DNA from: VRUE01 sp963715625
GTDB taxonomy: Bacteria; Actinomycetota; Thermoleophilia; Solirubrobacterales; 70-9
Length of the DNA stretch: 64,000 nt
Reading direction: 5' to 3'
Assembly: GCA_963715625.1 (NCBI GenBank)
Contig: OY970260.1
Location: 868,001 to 932,000 of the forward strand
Shown one piece after another: positions 1 through 8,286 of the stretch (its first letter is position 1; every line of letters begins with the position of its first letter). The notes under the pieces are model-generated. The model worked only from the letters and a program-made list of their open reading frames with translations, was not told where the DNA came from and did not search any database. The position numbers were made by a program, and so were the translations under genes.

Positions 1-2
1 AC

Positions 3-1478
3 AACACCTCCTCGCCAGAGCAGGTCGAGTACGTGGTCGCCGACGCCGGCAACAGGGTGATCGTCACCGAGCAGGCCTTCCTCGAGACGGTGCTGGCGGC
101 GCGCGAGCAGGTCGAGAGCCTCGAGCACGTGGTCGTCGTCGACGGCGAGGCGCCGGAGGGGACGATCCCGATCTCCGAGCTGGAGGAGATGGGCGACCCC
201 GGCTTCGACTTCGACGCCGCCTGGCGCGCGGTCGAGCCCGACGACGTGCTCTGCCTGATCTACACCTCGGGCACAACGGGCCCGCCGAAGGGGGTGCAGC
301 TGACCCACTCCAACATGCTCAGTGTCTGGCGCGCGGTGGACCAGATCCGCGAGGTAAAGCCCGGCGGGCGCGGCATCTCCTTCCTCCCCAGCGCCCACAT
401 CGCCGACCGCTGGGCGGGCCTCTACGCCCAGATGATCTACGGCACGACGATCTACTGCTGCCCCAACCCGCGCGAGATGGTCGCCTACTCGATCGAGGTC
501 AGGCCGACCGCCTGGGGCGGGGTGCCGCGGATCTGGGAGAAGCTGAAGGCGGCGCTCGAGACGGCGATGGCGGCCGAGCAGGACGCCGAGAAACGCAAGG
601 CCGCCGAGTGGGCGATGGGGGTCGGCCTGCGCCGCGCCGACGCCTACATGGAGGGAGGCGTCCCTGACGACCTGCAGGCGGAGTGGGAGCGCGCCGACGA
701 TCTGGTCCTCTCGAAGGTGCGCGCGATGCTCGGCCTCGACGAGGTCGAATCGTTCGTGGTCGGCGCCGCGCCGACGCCCCCCGAGGTGCTCAGGTTCTTC
801 CTCGCGCTCGGGATCGAGATCTGCGAGACCTGGGGGCTGTCGGAGACGACCGCGATCTCGACCTTCAACCCGCCCGGCCGGATCCGGGTGGGAACCGTCG
901 GCCCGCCGATCCCGGGAACGGAGGTGAAGCTGGCCTCCGACGGCGAGGTGATGGTCCGCGGCCCGCAGGTGATGAAGGGCTACCGCAACATGCCGGAGAA
1001 GACCGCCGAAGCCCTGACCGAGGACGGCTGGCTGATGACCGGCGACGTCGGCGAGTTCGACGAGGAGGGCTACCTGCGGATCGTCGACCGCAAGAAGGAG
1101 CTGATCATCAACGCCGCCGGCAAGAACATGTCGCCGGCCAACATCGAGGCGAAGCTGAAGGCCGCCTCGACCCTGATCGCCCAGGCGGTCGCGATCGGCG
1201 ACAACCGCCCCTACAACGTCGCTTTGATCACCCTCGACCTCGAAACGCTGGCGATGCGGGGGGCGGAGGAGAACGACCCGGCGATCGCCGAGGAGGTCGC
1301 CGCCGCGGTCGAGGCCGCCAACCAGCGGCTCTCCCGGGTCGAGCAGATCAAGCGCTTCAAGGTGCTCGACGGCGAGTGGCTGCCGGGGGGAGACGAGCTG
1401 ACCCCGACCATGAAGCTCAAGCGCCGCCCGATCGAGCGCAAGTACGAAGCGGAGATCGAGGCGCTGTACAAAGACTAG
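3..1478 (+). CDS. Long-chain acyl-CoA synthetase (AMP-forming), 5'-truncated by window edge
   Basis: Activates fatty acids to acyl-CoA through an acyl-adenylate. The reading frame is open from the first bases, so the start lies upstream; about 120 N-terminal residues of a roughly 600-residue family are missing. Visible motifs are the P-loop-like YTSGTTGPPKGV near nt 270, the SETTAISTF segment near nt 840, and the hinge and adenylate-binding block TGDVGEFDEEGYLRIVDRK near nt 1040-1095. The C-terminus keeps the MKLKRRPIERKY segment usual in FadD15-like long-chain ligases. AMP-dependent synthetase is certain; chain-length preference is inferred. It ends 56 bp before the next gene. Confidence 0.93.
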   Translation, partial: NTSSPEQVEYVVADAGNRVIVTEQAFLETVLAAREQVESLEHVVVVDGEAPEGTIPISELEEMGDPGFDFDAAWRAVEPDDVLCLIYTSGTTGPPKGVQLTHSNMLSVWRAVDQIREVKPGGRGISFLPSAHIADRWAGLYAQMIYGTTIYCCPNPREMVAYSIEVRPTAWGGVPRIWEKLKAALETAMAAEQDAEKRKAAEWAMGVGLRRADAYMEGGVPDDLQAEWERADDLVLSKVRAMLGLDEVESFVVGAAPTPPEVLRFFLALGIEICETWGLSETTAISTFNPPGRIRVGTVGPPIPGTEVKLASDGEVMVRGPQVMKGYRNMPEKTAEALTEDGWLMTGDVGEFDEEGYLRIVDRKKELIINAAGKNMSPANIEAKLKAASTLIAQAVAIGDNRPYNVALITLDLETLAMRGAEENDPAIAEEVAAAVEAANQRLSRVEQIKRFKVLDGEWLPGGDELTPTMKLKRRPIERKYEAEIEALYKD

Positions 1479-1490
1479 AGAAGACTAAGC

Positions 1491-1516
1491 GATGCTATCT
1501 GTTTCGGAATAGCATC
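1491..1516. promoter_or_regulatory. Perfect 8-bp inverted repeat upstream of AAA ATPase gene
   Basis: GATGCTAT and ATAGCATC are separated by 10 nt, 18 bp before the ATG at 1535. It is AT-rich against a GC-rich background. It could be an operator for the ATPase gene or a weak terminator for the acyl-CoA ligase gene; there is no T-run. Confidence 0.4.
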
Positions 1517-1534
1517 CGATAGGGTCCACTAGCA

Positions 1535-2710
1535 ATGGACCCGCTGCTCAACCCATACCGGCCCGGTGCCGGCACCCCTCCGCCGATTCTCGCCGGCCGG
1601 AAGGCTGAGCTCGAAGCGATCGGCAACCTGCTCGGCAGGCTGGCAGCGGGTCGTGGCGAGCGCAGCATCGTGCTCACCGGCCTGCGCGGCGTGGGCAAGA
1701 CGGCGCTCCTCTGGGCCGCCGAGGAGAACGCGGAGAAGCAAGGCTGGATCTCCCAGAGCCTGGAGGCGCGCGCCGGCCTCGACTTCCGCACCGCCCTCGC
1801 CGACCGCTCCTGGGTCATCTTGAGGCAGCTCGAGCACAGGGGGGTCGTGCGGGAAGCCCTCGCCCGCCTGGCGGCGTCGATCCGGCGGGTGCGGGTGCAG
1901 GAGCCCGCGAGCGGGCTGGAGGTGAGCCTCGACCTGGGGGGCGCCGAGCCGCGCGAGGGGGCGCTGGAGGCCGATGTGGTCGACCTCTTCCGCATCCTGG
2001 GGACGACGGCCCGCGAAGGAGGGACCGGTGTGCTCTTCCTGCTCGATGAGCTGCAGCTCGCCGAGGCCACGGCGCTGGAGGCCCTCTGCGCGGCGATGCA
2101 GGATGTTGGCAGGCGCGAGCTTCCGCTCGCGGCGCTCGCCGCCGGGCTGCCGCCGCTGCGCGGTCAGCTGCTCGCGGCGAAGACCTACGCGGAGCGGCTG
2201 TTCGGCTACCGCGAGCTCGGGCCGCTGAGCGACGAGGAGGCGACCGCGGCGCTGGTCGAGCCCGGCCGGTCGGTCGAGCCCGGGCTCGACTTCGATCCGA
2301 CCGCACTCGAGCTGCTGCTGGGCGAGTGTCAGGGCTATCCCTACTTCGTGCAGGTCTACGGCCACGCCGCCTGGCAGGTTGCGAGCGAGCCGGTCCTCGG
2401 GCTCGCGGAAGCCAAGGAGGCGGTGGCGCTCGGTCGCGAGGAACTCGAGACCGACCTCTACGCAGGGCGCTGGGAACGAGCGAACGACCGTGCCCGCGCC
2501 TACATGCGCGAGATGGCGCGTCTGGGCGACGGTCCGGTCCGAAGCGGTGAGGTAGCGGCCACCTTCGGGGGACACCGCGCGATCGCACCCACCCGCGATC
2601 GCCTGATCGGCGATGGGCTGGTCTTCAGCCCCGCCCGGGGACAGGTCGCGTTCACGGTGCCCGGCTTTGCCAACTACGTACGGCAGATCCCGCCATCGGC
2701 GTCCTCCTGA
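1535..2710 (+). CDS. AAA/STAND-type ATP-binding protein
   Basis: A 391-residue ATPase of the AAA_16/ORC1-like group. Walker A is GLRGVGKTAL near residue 50 and Walker B is the LFLLDELQL stretch near residues 168-176. The N-terminal PPPILAGRKAELEAI segment is the usual lead-in of this group, and the C-terminal part looks like a winged-helix region. Such single-domain proteins act as regulators or defence-associated ATPases; nothing here fixes the role. The ATG at 1535 follows a small inverted repeat. Its stop codon overlaps the probable CTG start of the downstream transporter, suggesting translational coupling. Confidence 0.8.
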   Translation: MDPLLNPYRPGAGTPPPILAGRKAELEAIGNLLGRLAAGRGERSIVLTGLRGVGKTALLWAAEENAEKQGWISQSLEARAGLDFRTALADRSWVILRQLEHRGVVREALARLAASIRRVRVQEPASGLEVSLDLGGAEPREGALEADVVDLFRILGTTAREGGTGVLFLLDELQLAEATALEALCAAMQDVGRRELPLAALAAGLPPLRGQLLAAKTYAERLFGYRELGPLSDEEATAALVEPGRSVEPGLDFDPTALELLLGECQGYPYFVQVYGHAAWQVASEPVLGLAEAKEAVALGREELETDLYAGRWERANDRARAYMREMARLGDGPVRSGEVAATFGGHRAIAPTRDRLIGDGLVFSPARGQVAFTVPGFANYVRQIPPSASS

Positions 2711-3618
2711 CAACTGCCGCGATCGTCCTCTCCGTCGCCATCGGCGTCGGGGCCGAGCGGCGTTGGCCGGCCGGGGCCGCGCAGGCGGCGCGGCGCTCGC
2801 TGACGCTGATGCTCTACGTGCTGCTGCCGCCGGTGATCTTCTTCAACCTCGCCGCCAGCTCGATCGACGCCGGCCACGGGATCGGGCTGGCGCTGGGGAT
2901 CCTCGCCTCCTCGCTCGGCGCCCTGCTCGCCTGGTGGGTGGCGAGCCGGGTGCTGAAGCTGGCTCGCTTCCAGGTCGGCGCCGTGGTCTGCTGCGTGCTC
3001 AGCGTCAACACCGGCTACCTCGGCTACCCGCTGACCGTGGCGCTGCTCGGCCGCGACCAGCTCTCCACCGCCGTCCTCTACGACGTGCTCGTCACCGGCC
3101 CCTGCCTGCTGCTCGGCGCCTTCGCCGTCGGCGCCGCGTTCGGGACCAAGGCCGGCGAAACCCCGCGCCAGCGCGTCGGCGCCTTCTTCACCCGAAACCC
3201 ACCCCTCTACGCGGCGATCCTCGGCCTGCTCGCCCCCGAGGCGCTGGCCCCCGACGCCCTCGTCGACCTCTCCCAGGCGCTGATCGTCGCGATCCTGCCG
3301 ATCGGCTTCTTCGCCGTCGGCGCCACCCTGGCCGAGAACGCCGAGCACGGCGAGCTGCCGATGCCGCCGCCGATGACCCGTCCCGTCGCCCTCGCGATCG
3401 TCACCCGGCTCGCCGTCGTACCCGGCCTGCTGATGCTGCTCGCGGCGCCCCTGGTCGACCTCCCCGCCGCCTACCGCCTGCTCTCGGCGATGCCGTCGGG
3501 CCTCAACTCCCTGGTCATCGCCCACGCCTACGGCCTCGACATGGAGATCACCGCCGAGGCGGTCACCTGGTCGACCGCGATAGTCGTCGCCGCTTCCCTG
3601 CTGTCGCTTGCATTTTAA
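2707..3618 (+). CDS. AEC-family (auxin efflux carrier-like) transporter
   Basis: A membrane protein of about 303 residues with ten hydrophobic segments in two repeats, as in AEC permeases that export or import small organic acids. The conserved central stretch NTGYLGYPLTVALLG lies near nt 3007-3050 and a second motif, SAMPSGLNSLVIAHAYG, near nt 3485-3535. The first ATG (2809) would remove the first transmembrane helix. The frame extends upstream through LLTTAAIVLSVAIGVG to a CTG that overlaps the previous stop as CTGA, so CTG at 2707 is preferred. The stop codon lies inside a 20-bp palindrome. Substrate unknown. Confidence 0.8.
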   Translation: MTTAAIVLSVAIGVGAERRWPAGAAQAARRSLTLMLYVLLPPVIFFNLAASSIDAGHGIGLALGILASSLGALLAWWVASRVLKLARFQVGAVVCCVLSVNTGYLGYPLTVALLGRDQLSTAVLYDVLVTGPCLLLGAFAVGAAFGTKAGETPRQRVGAFFTRNPPLYAAILGLLAPEALAPDALVDLSQALIVAILPIGFFAVGATLAENAEHGELPMPPPMTRPVALAIVTRLAVVPGLLMLLAAPLVDLPAAYRLLSAMPSGLNSLVIAHAYGLDMEITAEAVTWSTAIVVAASLLSLAF

Positions 3619-3635
3619 TGCCTAATTAGGCATTA
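3616..3635. promoter_or_regulatory. Perfect 20-bp palindrome, probable operator of XRE/NTase pair
   Basis: TAATGCCTAATTAGGCATTA is a perfect palindrome that begins with the stop codon of the transporter gene and ends 7 bp before the GTG of the XRE gene. The spacer TCCAAGG is nearly the same as the one at 23728-23734. It probably binds the XRE regulator for autorepression. Confidence 0.7.
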
Positions 3636-3642
3636 TCCAAGG

Positions 3643-3969
3643 GTGGAAACAGGTGAGCTCATCCGCCGGGCACGCAAGCGACACGGGCTCAGCCAGAAGC
3701 GCCTGGCGCTGCGGGCAGGCACCGACCAGGCGGCGATCAGCAGGATCGAGCGCGGCGAGACCTCCCCGTCGCTCGAGACGATCGAGCGCCTGATGGCGGC
3801 CATGGGCGAGCGCCTCTCCATCCGGCCCGAGCCGGTCGAGCGCGACTACGACCCGCTCCACATGCGGGCGACACTGGAGCGGACACCGGAGGAACGGCTG
3901 CGACTGGCAATCTCATGGAACCGCCTTGCGGGGCGGCTGACACAGGCGGGTCAACGGGCCCGTGCCTGA
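3643..3969 (+). CDS. XRE-family helix-turn-helix protein (antitoxin-like)
   Basis: A 108-residue protein with an N-terminal Cro/C1-type HTH (residues 4-58): IRRARKRHGLSQKRLALRAG, then ISRIERGETSPSLETIERL. The C-terminal half is a short extension without recognised fold. GTG at 3643 directly follows the palindrome. It overlaps the NTase gene by 8 bp (GTGCCTGA), so the two are translated as a pair. By gene order this is the DNA-binding antitoxin or regulator of an AbiE-like nucleotidyltransferase system; that assignment is inference from context. Confidence 0.8.
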   Translation: METGELIRRARKRHGLSQKRLALRAGTDQAAISRIERGETSPSLETIERLMAAMGERLSIRPEPVERDYDPLHMRATLERTPEERLRLAISWNRLAGRLTQAGQRARA

Positions 3970-4450
3970 CCCCCGCTCCGAGCCACTCGACGCCCAACGG
4001 ATCTTCGAAGAGCTGGCCCGCCACGAGGTTGACTTCGTGCTGGTCGGGGGGCTCGCCGCGCAAACCCACGGTATGACCGGAATGAGAAACGTCATCGACG
4101 TCATCCCGGCGCCCGAGCCCGACAACCTCGCTCGCCTGGCAGCGGCTCTGCGCGCGCTGGAAGCCCGCGTGCTCAATCCCGGTCACGAGGACATCGAGAT
4201 CGAGGCGTCGATGCTGCCGCGAGCGACGATATGGCAGTTCGCCACTCCCCATGGCGACGTCGACGTGCTGCACGAAGCGCCGGGGGCGGCACCCTGGCCC
4301 GAGCTGCGCGAGCGGGCGCTGGTCATCGCGCTCGACGAGACGCGCGTACCGGTCGCCGGGCGGGACGACCTGATTCGCATGAAGCTCGCGCGGGGTCGGC
4401 CCGTCGATCGAGCCGACGTTGCCGCACTGACCGATCCGGAGGCGGATTGA
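3962..4450 (+). CDS. Nucleotidyltransferase-fold protein (DUF6036/AbiEii-like toxin candidate)
   Basis: 162 residues. The N-terminal FVLVGGLAAQTHGMTG segment matches the glycine-rich start of the NTase fold. The catalytic strand reads MRNVIDVIPAPEPDN, where relatives in this window read TKDVDVVPAP: the first Asp of the D-x-D pair is Val, so metal catalysis may be weakened or lost. A C-terminal DDLIRMKLARGRPVDRADV segment is typical of this family. GTG start inside the XRE gene; its own stop overlaps the next ATG (ATGA). Toxin or effector half of the pair by analogy. Confidence 0.72.
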   Translation: MPDPRSEPLDAQRIFEELARHEVDFVLVGGLAAQTHGMTGMRNVIDVIPAPEPDNLARLAAALRALEARVLNPGHEDIEIEASMLPRATIWQFATPHGDVDVLHEAPGAAPWPELRERALVIALDETRVPVAGRDDLIRMKLARGRPVDRADVAALTDPEAD

Positions 4451-4806
4451 TGCTGCACCACGTGGGGATCGAGGTGACGCCGGCCGACGTCGGGCGCTCG
4501 GTCTCCTTCTGGCGGGCGCTCGGCTTCGCCGAGGTCGAGCCGCCGGAGTCGCTTGCAGAGTTCACCTGGCTGGAGCGCGACGGGACTCAGGTCCACCTGA
4601 TGCCGACTGACGACCCAGTTGCTCCGGCCCGCGGACACACGGCGATCGTCGCCCGCGACTTCGACCGCGACGTGGCCGCCCTGCGCGAGCTCGGCTTCGA
4701 GGTCGAGCTGCGCCGCGAACACTGGGGCTCCCCCCGCGCGCTGGCGATCGCCCCCGGCGGCCACCGGGTCGAGCTGATGGCCGCGCCTCCAGAACGTTCG
4801 GCCTGA
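4450..4806 (+). CDS. VOC-superfamily (glyoxalase/bleomycin-resistance-like) protein
   Basis: A 118-residue single VOC domain. It starts MLHHVGIEV with the usual N-terminal metal-ligand His and ends APGGHRVELMA with the C-terminal Glu ligand; a second beta-alpha repeat begins near GHTAIVARDF. Such proteins bind divalent metals and act as lyases, isomerases, dioxygenases or drug-binding proteins; the substrate cannot be read here. The ATGA overlap with the NTase gene means it is co-translated with the putative toxin pair, although it is not a known part of such systems. A hairpin at 4826-4843 follows the stop. Confidence 0.82.
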   Translation: MLHHVGIEVTPADVGRSVSFWRALGFAEVEPPESLAEFTWLERDGTQVHLMPTDDPVAPARGHTAIVARDFDRDVAALRELGFEVELRREHWGSPRALAIAPGGHRVELMAAPPERSA

Positions 4807-4825
4807 GGGCTGCACTGCGATTCCG

Positions 4826-4843
4826 GGCCGGTTCGCTCCGGCC
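4826..4843. terminator. GC hairpin after VOC gene
   Basis: GGCCGG and CCGGCC with a 6-nt loop, 20 bp after the stop. There is no T-run, so termination is only plausible. Confidence 0.35.
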
Positions 4844-4869
4844 GAAGGCCCCCGTTGTACCGTTTGCGC

Positions 4870-5043
4870 GTGGCAACCAAGAGACCGACCGGGAACTGGA
4901 CGCCCGAGGGCAAGGCCGAGAGCGCCGCCTTGCGCCGCGACTACCTGGAGCTGACCCCGGCCCAACGCATGGAGCAGGTCTTCGAGCTGTCCCGGTTCAT
5001 GTCCAGAGTCGCCGAGGCGGGCCGCCGCCAGCGCAGTGGCTGA
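4870..5043 (+). CDS. Small charged protein paired with NTase (antitoxin candidate)
   Basis: 57 residues from GTG 4870, beginning MATKRPTGNWTPEGKAESAA. No family recognised. It is helical and charged, and ends with EQVFELSRFMSRVAEAG. It overlaps the downstream NTase gene by 8 bp as GTGGCTGA, the same geometry as the XRE/NTase junction at 3962. A similar small gene precedes the NTase at 43856-44350. By position it is the antitoxin-like partner; it carries no visible DNA-binding motif. A slightly earlier TTG (4855) is an alternative start. Confidence 0.62.
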   Translation: MATKRPTGNWTPEGKAESAALRRDYLELTPAQRMEQVFELSRFMSRVAEAGRRQRSG

Positions 5044-5530
5044 GCTCGACATCCAGGGAATCCTCGAAGCCCTCGCCGGGGAGGGCGTGGACTTTCTCGT
5101 AATCGGCGGGGTAGCGGTGGGCTTCCATGGCTATGTCCGCGCAACCAAGGATGTTGACGTTGTGCCGGCCCCCGGCGCAGGCAATCTGAGGCGCCTCGCC
5201 AACGTCCTGAGGAAGCTGGACGCGGAAATCGAGGGTGCGCAGGAGTTCGAAGACGAGGAGCTTCCCGATCCACTCGACCCCGATGCCCTCGCGCTCGGCG
5301 GCAACTGGGTGCTGCGCACCCGCCTCGGTCAGTTCGACGTGATGCAGTGGATCGGCGACGAGGCACTTTGGGCAAGGCTTGAGCCAGGGGCGATTGCGAC
5401 CGAGATCGGCGGACTCAGCGTCAAGGTGGTGAGCTACGAGGATCTCGTCGCGCTGAAGCAGCAGGCCGGACGGCCGGAGGACCTGACCGACTTGCAGCGG
5501 TTGCGGCAAGCTCGCGGCGAAGAGTCGTAG
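5036..5530 (+). CDS. Nucleotidyltransferase-fold protein (AbiEii/DUF6036-like)
   Basis: 164 residues. The glycine motif is FLVIGGVAVGFHGYVRAT and the catalytic strand TKDVDVVPAPGAGN has an intact D-V-D pair. A C-terminal SYEDLVALKQQAGRPEDLTD segment corresponds to the family's third motif. Relative to the 3962 gene it has an acidic insertion (FEDEELPDPLDPD) near residue 75. GTG start inside the small upstream gene. Probable toxin or effector of a two-gene module; the substrate (tRNA, protein or nucleotide) is unknown. Confidence 0.75.
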   Translation: MAELDIQGILEALAGEGVDFLVIGGVAVGFHGYVRATKDVDVVPAPGAGNLRRLANVLRKLDAEIEGAQEFEDEELPDPLDPDALALGGNWVLRTRLGQFDVMQWIGDEALWARLEPGAIATEIGGLSVKVVSYEDLVALKQQAGRPEDLTDLQRLRQARGEES

Positions 5531-5592
5531 GGGGCGCCGGCCTCGGCGCGACTCGTCGGTTTGCCAGCCAACCGCCCGGCTACGATGCGCCG

Positions 5593-7189
5593 GTGCGCTA
5601 CCCGGTCGAGGACTTCACCGCTGAGGAGCGGGCGCTGCTTGCCCCTCACTTCACCAACCTGGACCGGCCCGTGTTCGCCTTGGTCAACTTGCCGGAGACC
5701 GTGAAGGGGGCGCTTTTTGCCCGCTATTCGCGGTATTCGGGGACAGTGCGGCGGCTCTACCTGGAGGAGTTCGCGGAGGATGCGGCGGACGGCATGCGGC
5801 CCTTCGACGGGGCCGAGGGCGAGCGCGCGGCGGGGCTCTACGAGCGCGTCTTCGTCGGCTACGGCGACGACTCGATCGCCCAGGTGGGCGGTGCCCACGT
5901 CGCCTGCGAGTTCGTCTCCAACATCCTCACCAAGCAGCTGCAGCGGGGCCGCCTCGCCGCCTATCTGGAGCAGTCGACCCGCTACATCCCCTACGACGTG
6001 CCCCTGCCCGGTGGCGGCTACCGCTACTACCGCAGCGAGGGCCTCGGGGCGGAGTTCGCCACCGCAATGGACGAGCTCTTCGCGATCTACTCGCGCTCGC
6101 TGGCGCGGGTCGAGGGGTGGGCGGCGGAGCGCTGGCCGCGCGGCGAGGGCGAACCCGAGGGCCCCTGGCAGCGCTCGATCCGCGCCAAGGCACTCGACCT
6201 GCTGCGCGGCCTGCTCCCCGCCGCGACACTCAGCCACGTCGGCATCTACGCCTCCGGTCAGGCCTACGAGCAGCTGATCCTGAGGCTGATGGCCTCGCCC
6301 CTGCCGGAGGCGCGCGAGTACGGCGGCATGATCCTCGAGGAGCTGAAGCAGGTGATGCCGAGCTTCGTCTCGCGGGTCGAGCGGCCCGAGCGCGGCGGCG
6401 AGTGGATCGGCTACCTGCAGCAGCGCCGCGAGCGCACCGAGCGGTGGGTCTCGCGGCTGGGCCTCGACCGGCGCGACGGCGGCGAGACGACGCCCTCGGT
6501 CGAGCTGGTCCACGTCGACGGCAGCGAAGAGGATCTGCTCGCCTCCTGCCTCTTCGAGTCGGCCGCGGTGCCCGAGACCGAGATCCTCGCCCGCATCGAC
6601 GTCCTCGACCGCGGCGAGCGGGCCGAGCTGCTCGGCGCGATGGTGGGCGAGCGGCGCAACCGCCGCCACCGGCCCGGCCGCGGCTTCGAGGCGCTGCGCT
6701 ACCGCTTTGAGATCGTCTCCGACTACGGCGCCTTCCGCGACCTGCAGCGTCACCGCATGCTGACCTGCCAGTGGCAGCGGCTGGGCCCGGACCTGGGCGC
6801 CGGGGTGCCCGAGGAGGTGCGCGAAGCCGGCGCCGGTGACGAGTTCGAGCGGGCGCTGGAGGTCTCGCGCGGCGAGTACGAGCGGCTCGTCGCCGCCGGC
6901 ATGCCCGAGCAGGCCCCCTACGCGCTCAGCCTCGCCTACCGGATCCGCTACACGCTCGACCTCAACGCGCGCGAGGCGATGCACCTGATCGAGCTGCGCT
7001 CCGGCCGCGAGGGCCACCCCACCTACCGCGCGGTGGCTCAGGCGATGCACGAGCGGATCGCCGCGATCCATCCCGGCGTCGCGGCAGCGATGAGCTTTGT
7101 CGAACACTTCGCAGGAGCCTCGCTTGGAGCGCATCCTCAGCGAGATTCGAACGCAGCGCAAGCGGGCTCAAGCGGGCAAGTCCCAGTAG
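5593..7189 (+). CDS. Two-domain FAD-dependent thymidylate synthase-like protein (one frameshift)
   Basis: Belongs to the double ThyX-fold proteins of actinobacteria (about 530 residues), related to enzymes that make dTMP from dUMP with folate and FADH2. The first half has RGRLAAYLEQSTRY near residues 117-130, the second RHRMLTCQWQR near residue 386; each keeps a different part of the ThyX signature RHRxxSxNExSxR. The frame from GTG 5593 goes wrong at nt 7124-7125: dropping one T restores the natural end LERILSEIRTQRKRAQ...GKSQ and a TAG at 7187-7189 (531 residues). The 3' end lies in a long inverted repeat shared with the convergent gene. Catalytic competence is uncertain. Confidence 0.8.
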
Positions 7190-7283
7190 GTCTCCACTTA
7201 ACTTTTTTGAGAGGCGTTTGCGGCCGGTCGAGATCGACGCCCGCAAAAAAGTACAAGACGTTCCGACCTACTGGGACTTGCCC
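7174..7283. repeat. Nested inverted repeat spanning the 3' ends of two convergent genes
   Basis: Outer arms 7174-7192 and 7265-7283 are perfect 19-bp inverted copies (GGGCAAGTCCCAGTAGGTC). Inner arms are ACTTTTTTG (7201-7209) with CAAAAAAGT (7244-7252), then GGCGT (7213-7217) with ACGCC (7237-7241). Both convergent genes end G-K-S-Q-stop inside the outer arms. Likely a bidirectional terminator, perhaps born by inverted duplication of a gene end. Confidence 0.85.
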
Positions 7284-8143
7284 TTGTCGGGCGGGGCTTC
7301 CAGGTCTGCGGCTGAAGGTGGCGGGTCGTCTTCAGCTTGGGAGAGCTCGTCGGCGGCTTTCTCACCTGGGGTCGGCCAGGGGATTGCTTCGCCGGCGGCC
7401 CAGGCGGGGGGTCTGCCTCCGGGCAGCCAGCCGGCGGCGAGAAGCGCGAAGTAGAGGAACCAGAGCAGGGTGAACTGGATCAGCAAGAGCAGGGCGGCGA
7501 TGCCGAGCGCCATCCCGAGCGAGCCCCAGAAGCGGGTCAGCAGTCCGGTTCGCATCGCCCAGAGGCAGCTGTAGGCGAGGGCGAAGGCGAGGCCGAGCCG
7601 GCCGCCGAGGCTGAGGCCGGTGGCGATGCCGCGGGTACCCGCATCGGCAACCGCGTTGGTGGCGGCGTCGTCTTCGACCTTTTCGGACGCGCACTCGCCG
7701 ACGGCGGCGCGGCCGCTGCCGAAGTCTTCGCGGAACTGGGCCTTGTCGTCGCCGCGATCCGAGACGCATTCCCGGGTCGCTTCCTTGACGCTGAGGTCGG
7801 CGCTCGCCTTGCCGTCGGCGAATTCCTTGGCCGCTTCGTTGGTCGCGATGGCGTTGAACAGGGCTCCGCCGGCGAGGAAGAGCGGCGCTGCGACGACGAG
7901 GCCGATCAGCTGCGGGCGCACCCGCTCGCTGCGGGCCTGGGCGGCGCGGAACAGGTAGACCAGGGGGAACGCGAGCAGCGCGAGCCCGAGCGCCTGGAGG
8001 ATGCTGGAGAAGACGATGTCGGAGCGGTGCGCGTCGGCCGCGCGCAGGATCTCGGCTTCGCCGTCGCCGCTGACCGAGCTGACCACGATCGTCGACGCGA
8101 TCAGCATCGCGAGCGCGGCGAAGGTCGCCAGGGCGACGGGCAT
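7268..8143 (-). CDS. Polytopic membrane protein of unknown function
   Basis: 291 residues from the only ATG in frame. There are hydrophobic segments near residues 4-25, 47-66, 80-97, 175-195 and 205-240; a long charged loop (about 105-165) with two cysteines is probably extracytoplasmic, and the tail is acidic and proline-rich (AEDDPPPSAADLEAPPDK). Upstream codons in the same frame encode DADRLAGIVTVDDILERERR, which looks like genuine protein but has no ATG, GTG or TTG; the true start may be non-standard or the 5' end altered. No family assigned. Confidence 0.7.
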   Translation of the reverse strand: MPVALATFAALAMLIASTIVVSSVSGDGEAEILRAADAHRSDIVFSSILQALGLALLAFPLVYLFRAAQARSERVRPQLIGLVVAAPLFLAGGALFNAIATNEAAKEFADGKASADLSVKEATRECVSDRGDDKAQFREDFGSGRAAVGECASEKVEDDAATNAVADAGTRGIATGLSLGGRLGLAFALAYSCLWAMRTGLLTRFWGSLGMALGIAALLLLIQFTLLWFLYFALLAAGWLPGGRPPAWAAGEAIPWPTPGEKAADELSQAEDDPPPSAADLEAPPDKGKSQ

Positions 8144-8286
8144 CGCCCAGCGCCGCTCGCGCTCCAGGATGTCGTCGACCGTGACGATGCCGGCGAGCCT
8201 ATCCGCATCGACGACCGGGGGGCGACCCGATGAGGGCGCCGACGGTCGTGATCTCGCTCAGAACCACTGCGCCGTACGCTACCGGC

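Noticed and set aside
683..1522. Long open frame overlapping the acyl-CoA ligase gene
   Set aside because: Arg/Gly/Pro-rich shadow of the real frame; GC-rich codons keep alternate frames open. Many such frames on both strands were dropped for the same reason.
5434..7161. 575-codon open frame antisense to thyX
   Set aside because: Composition is that of an antisense shadow and the + strand frame has clear ThyX motifs.
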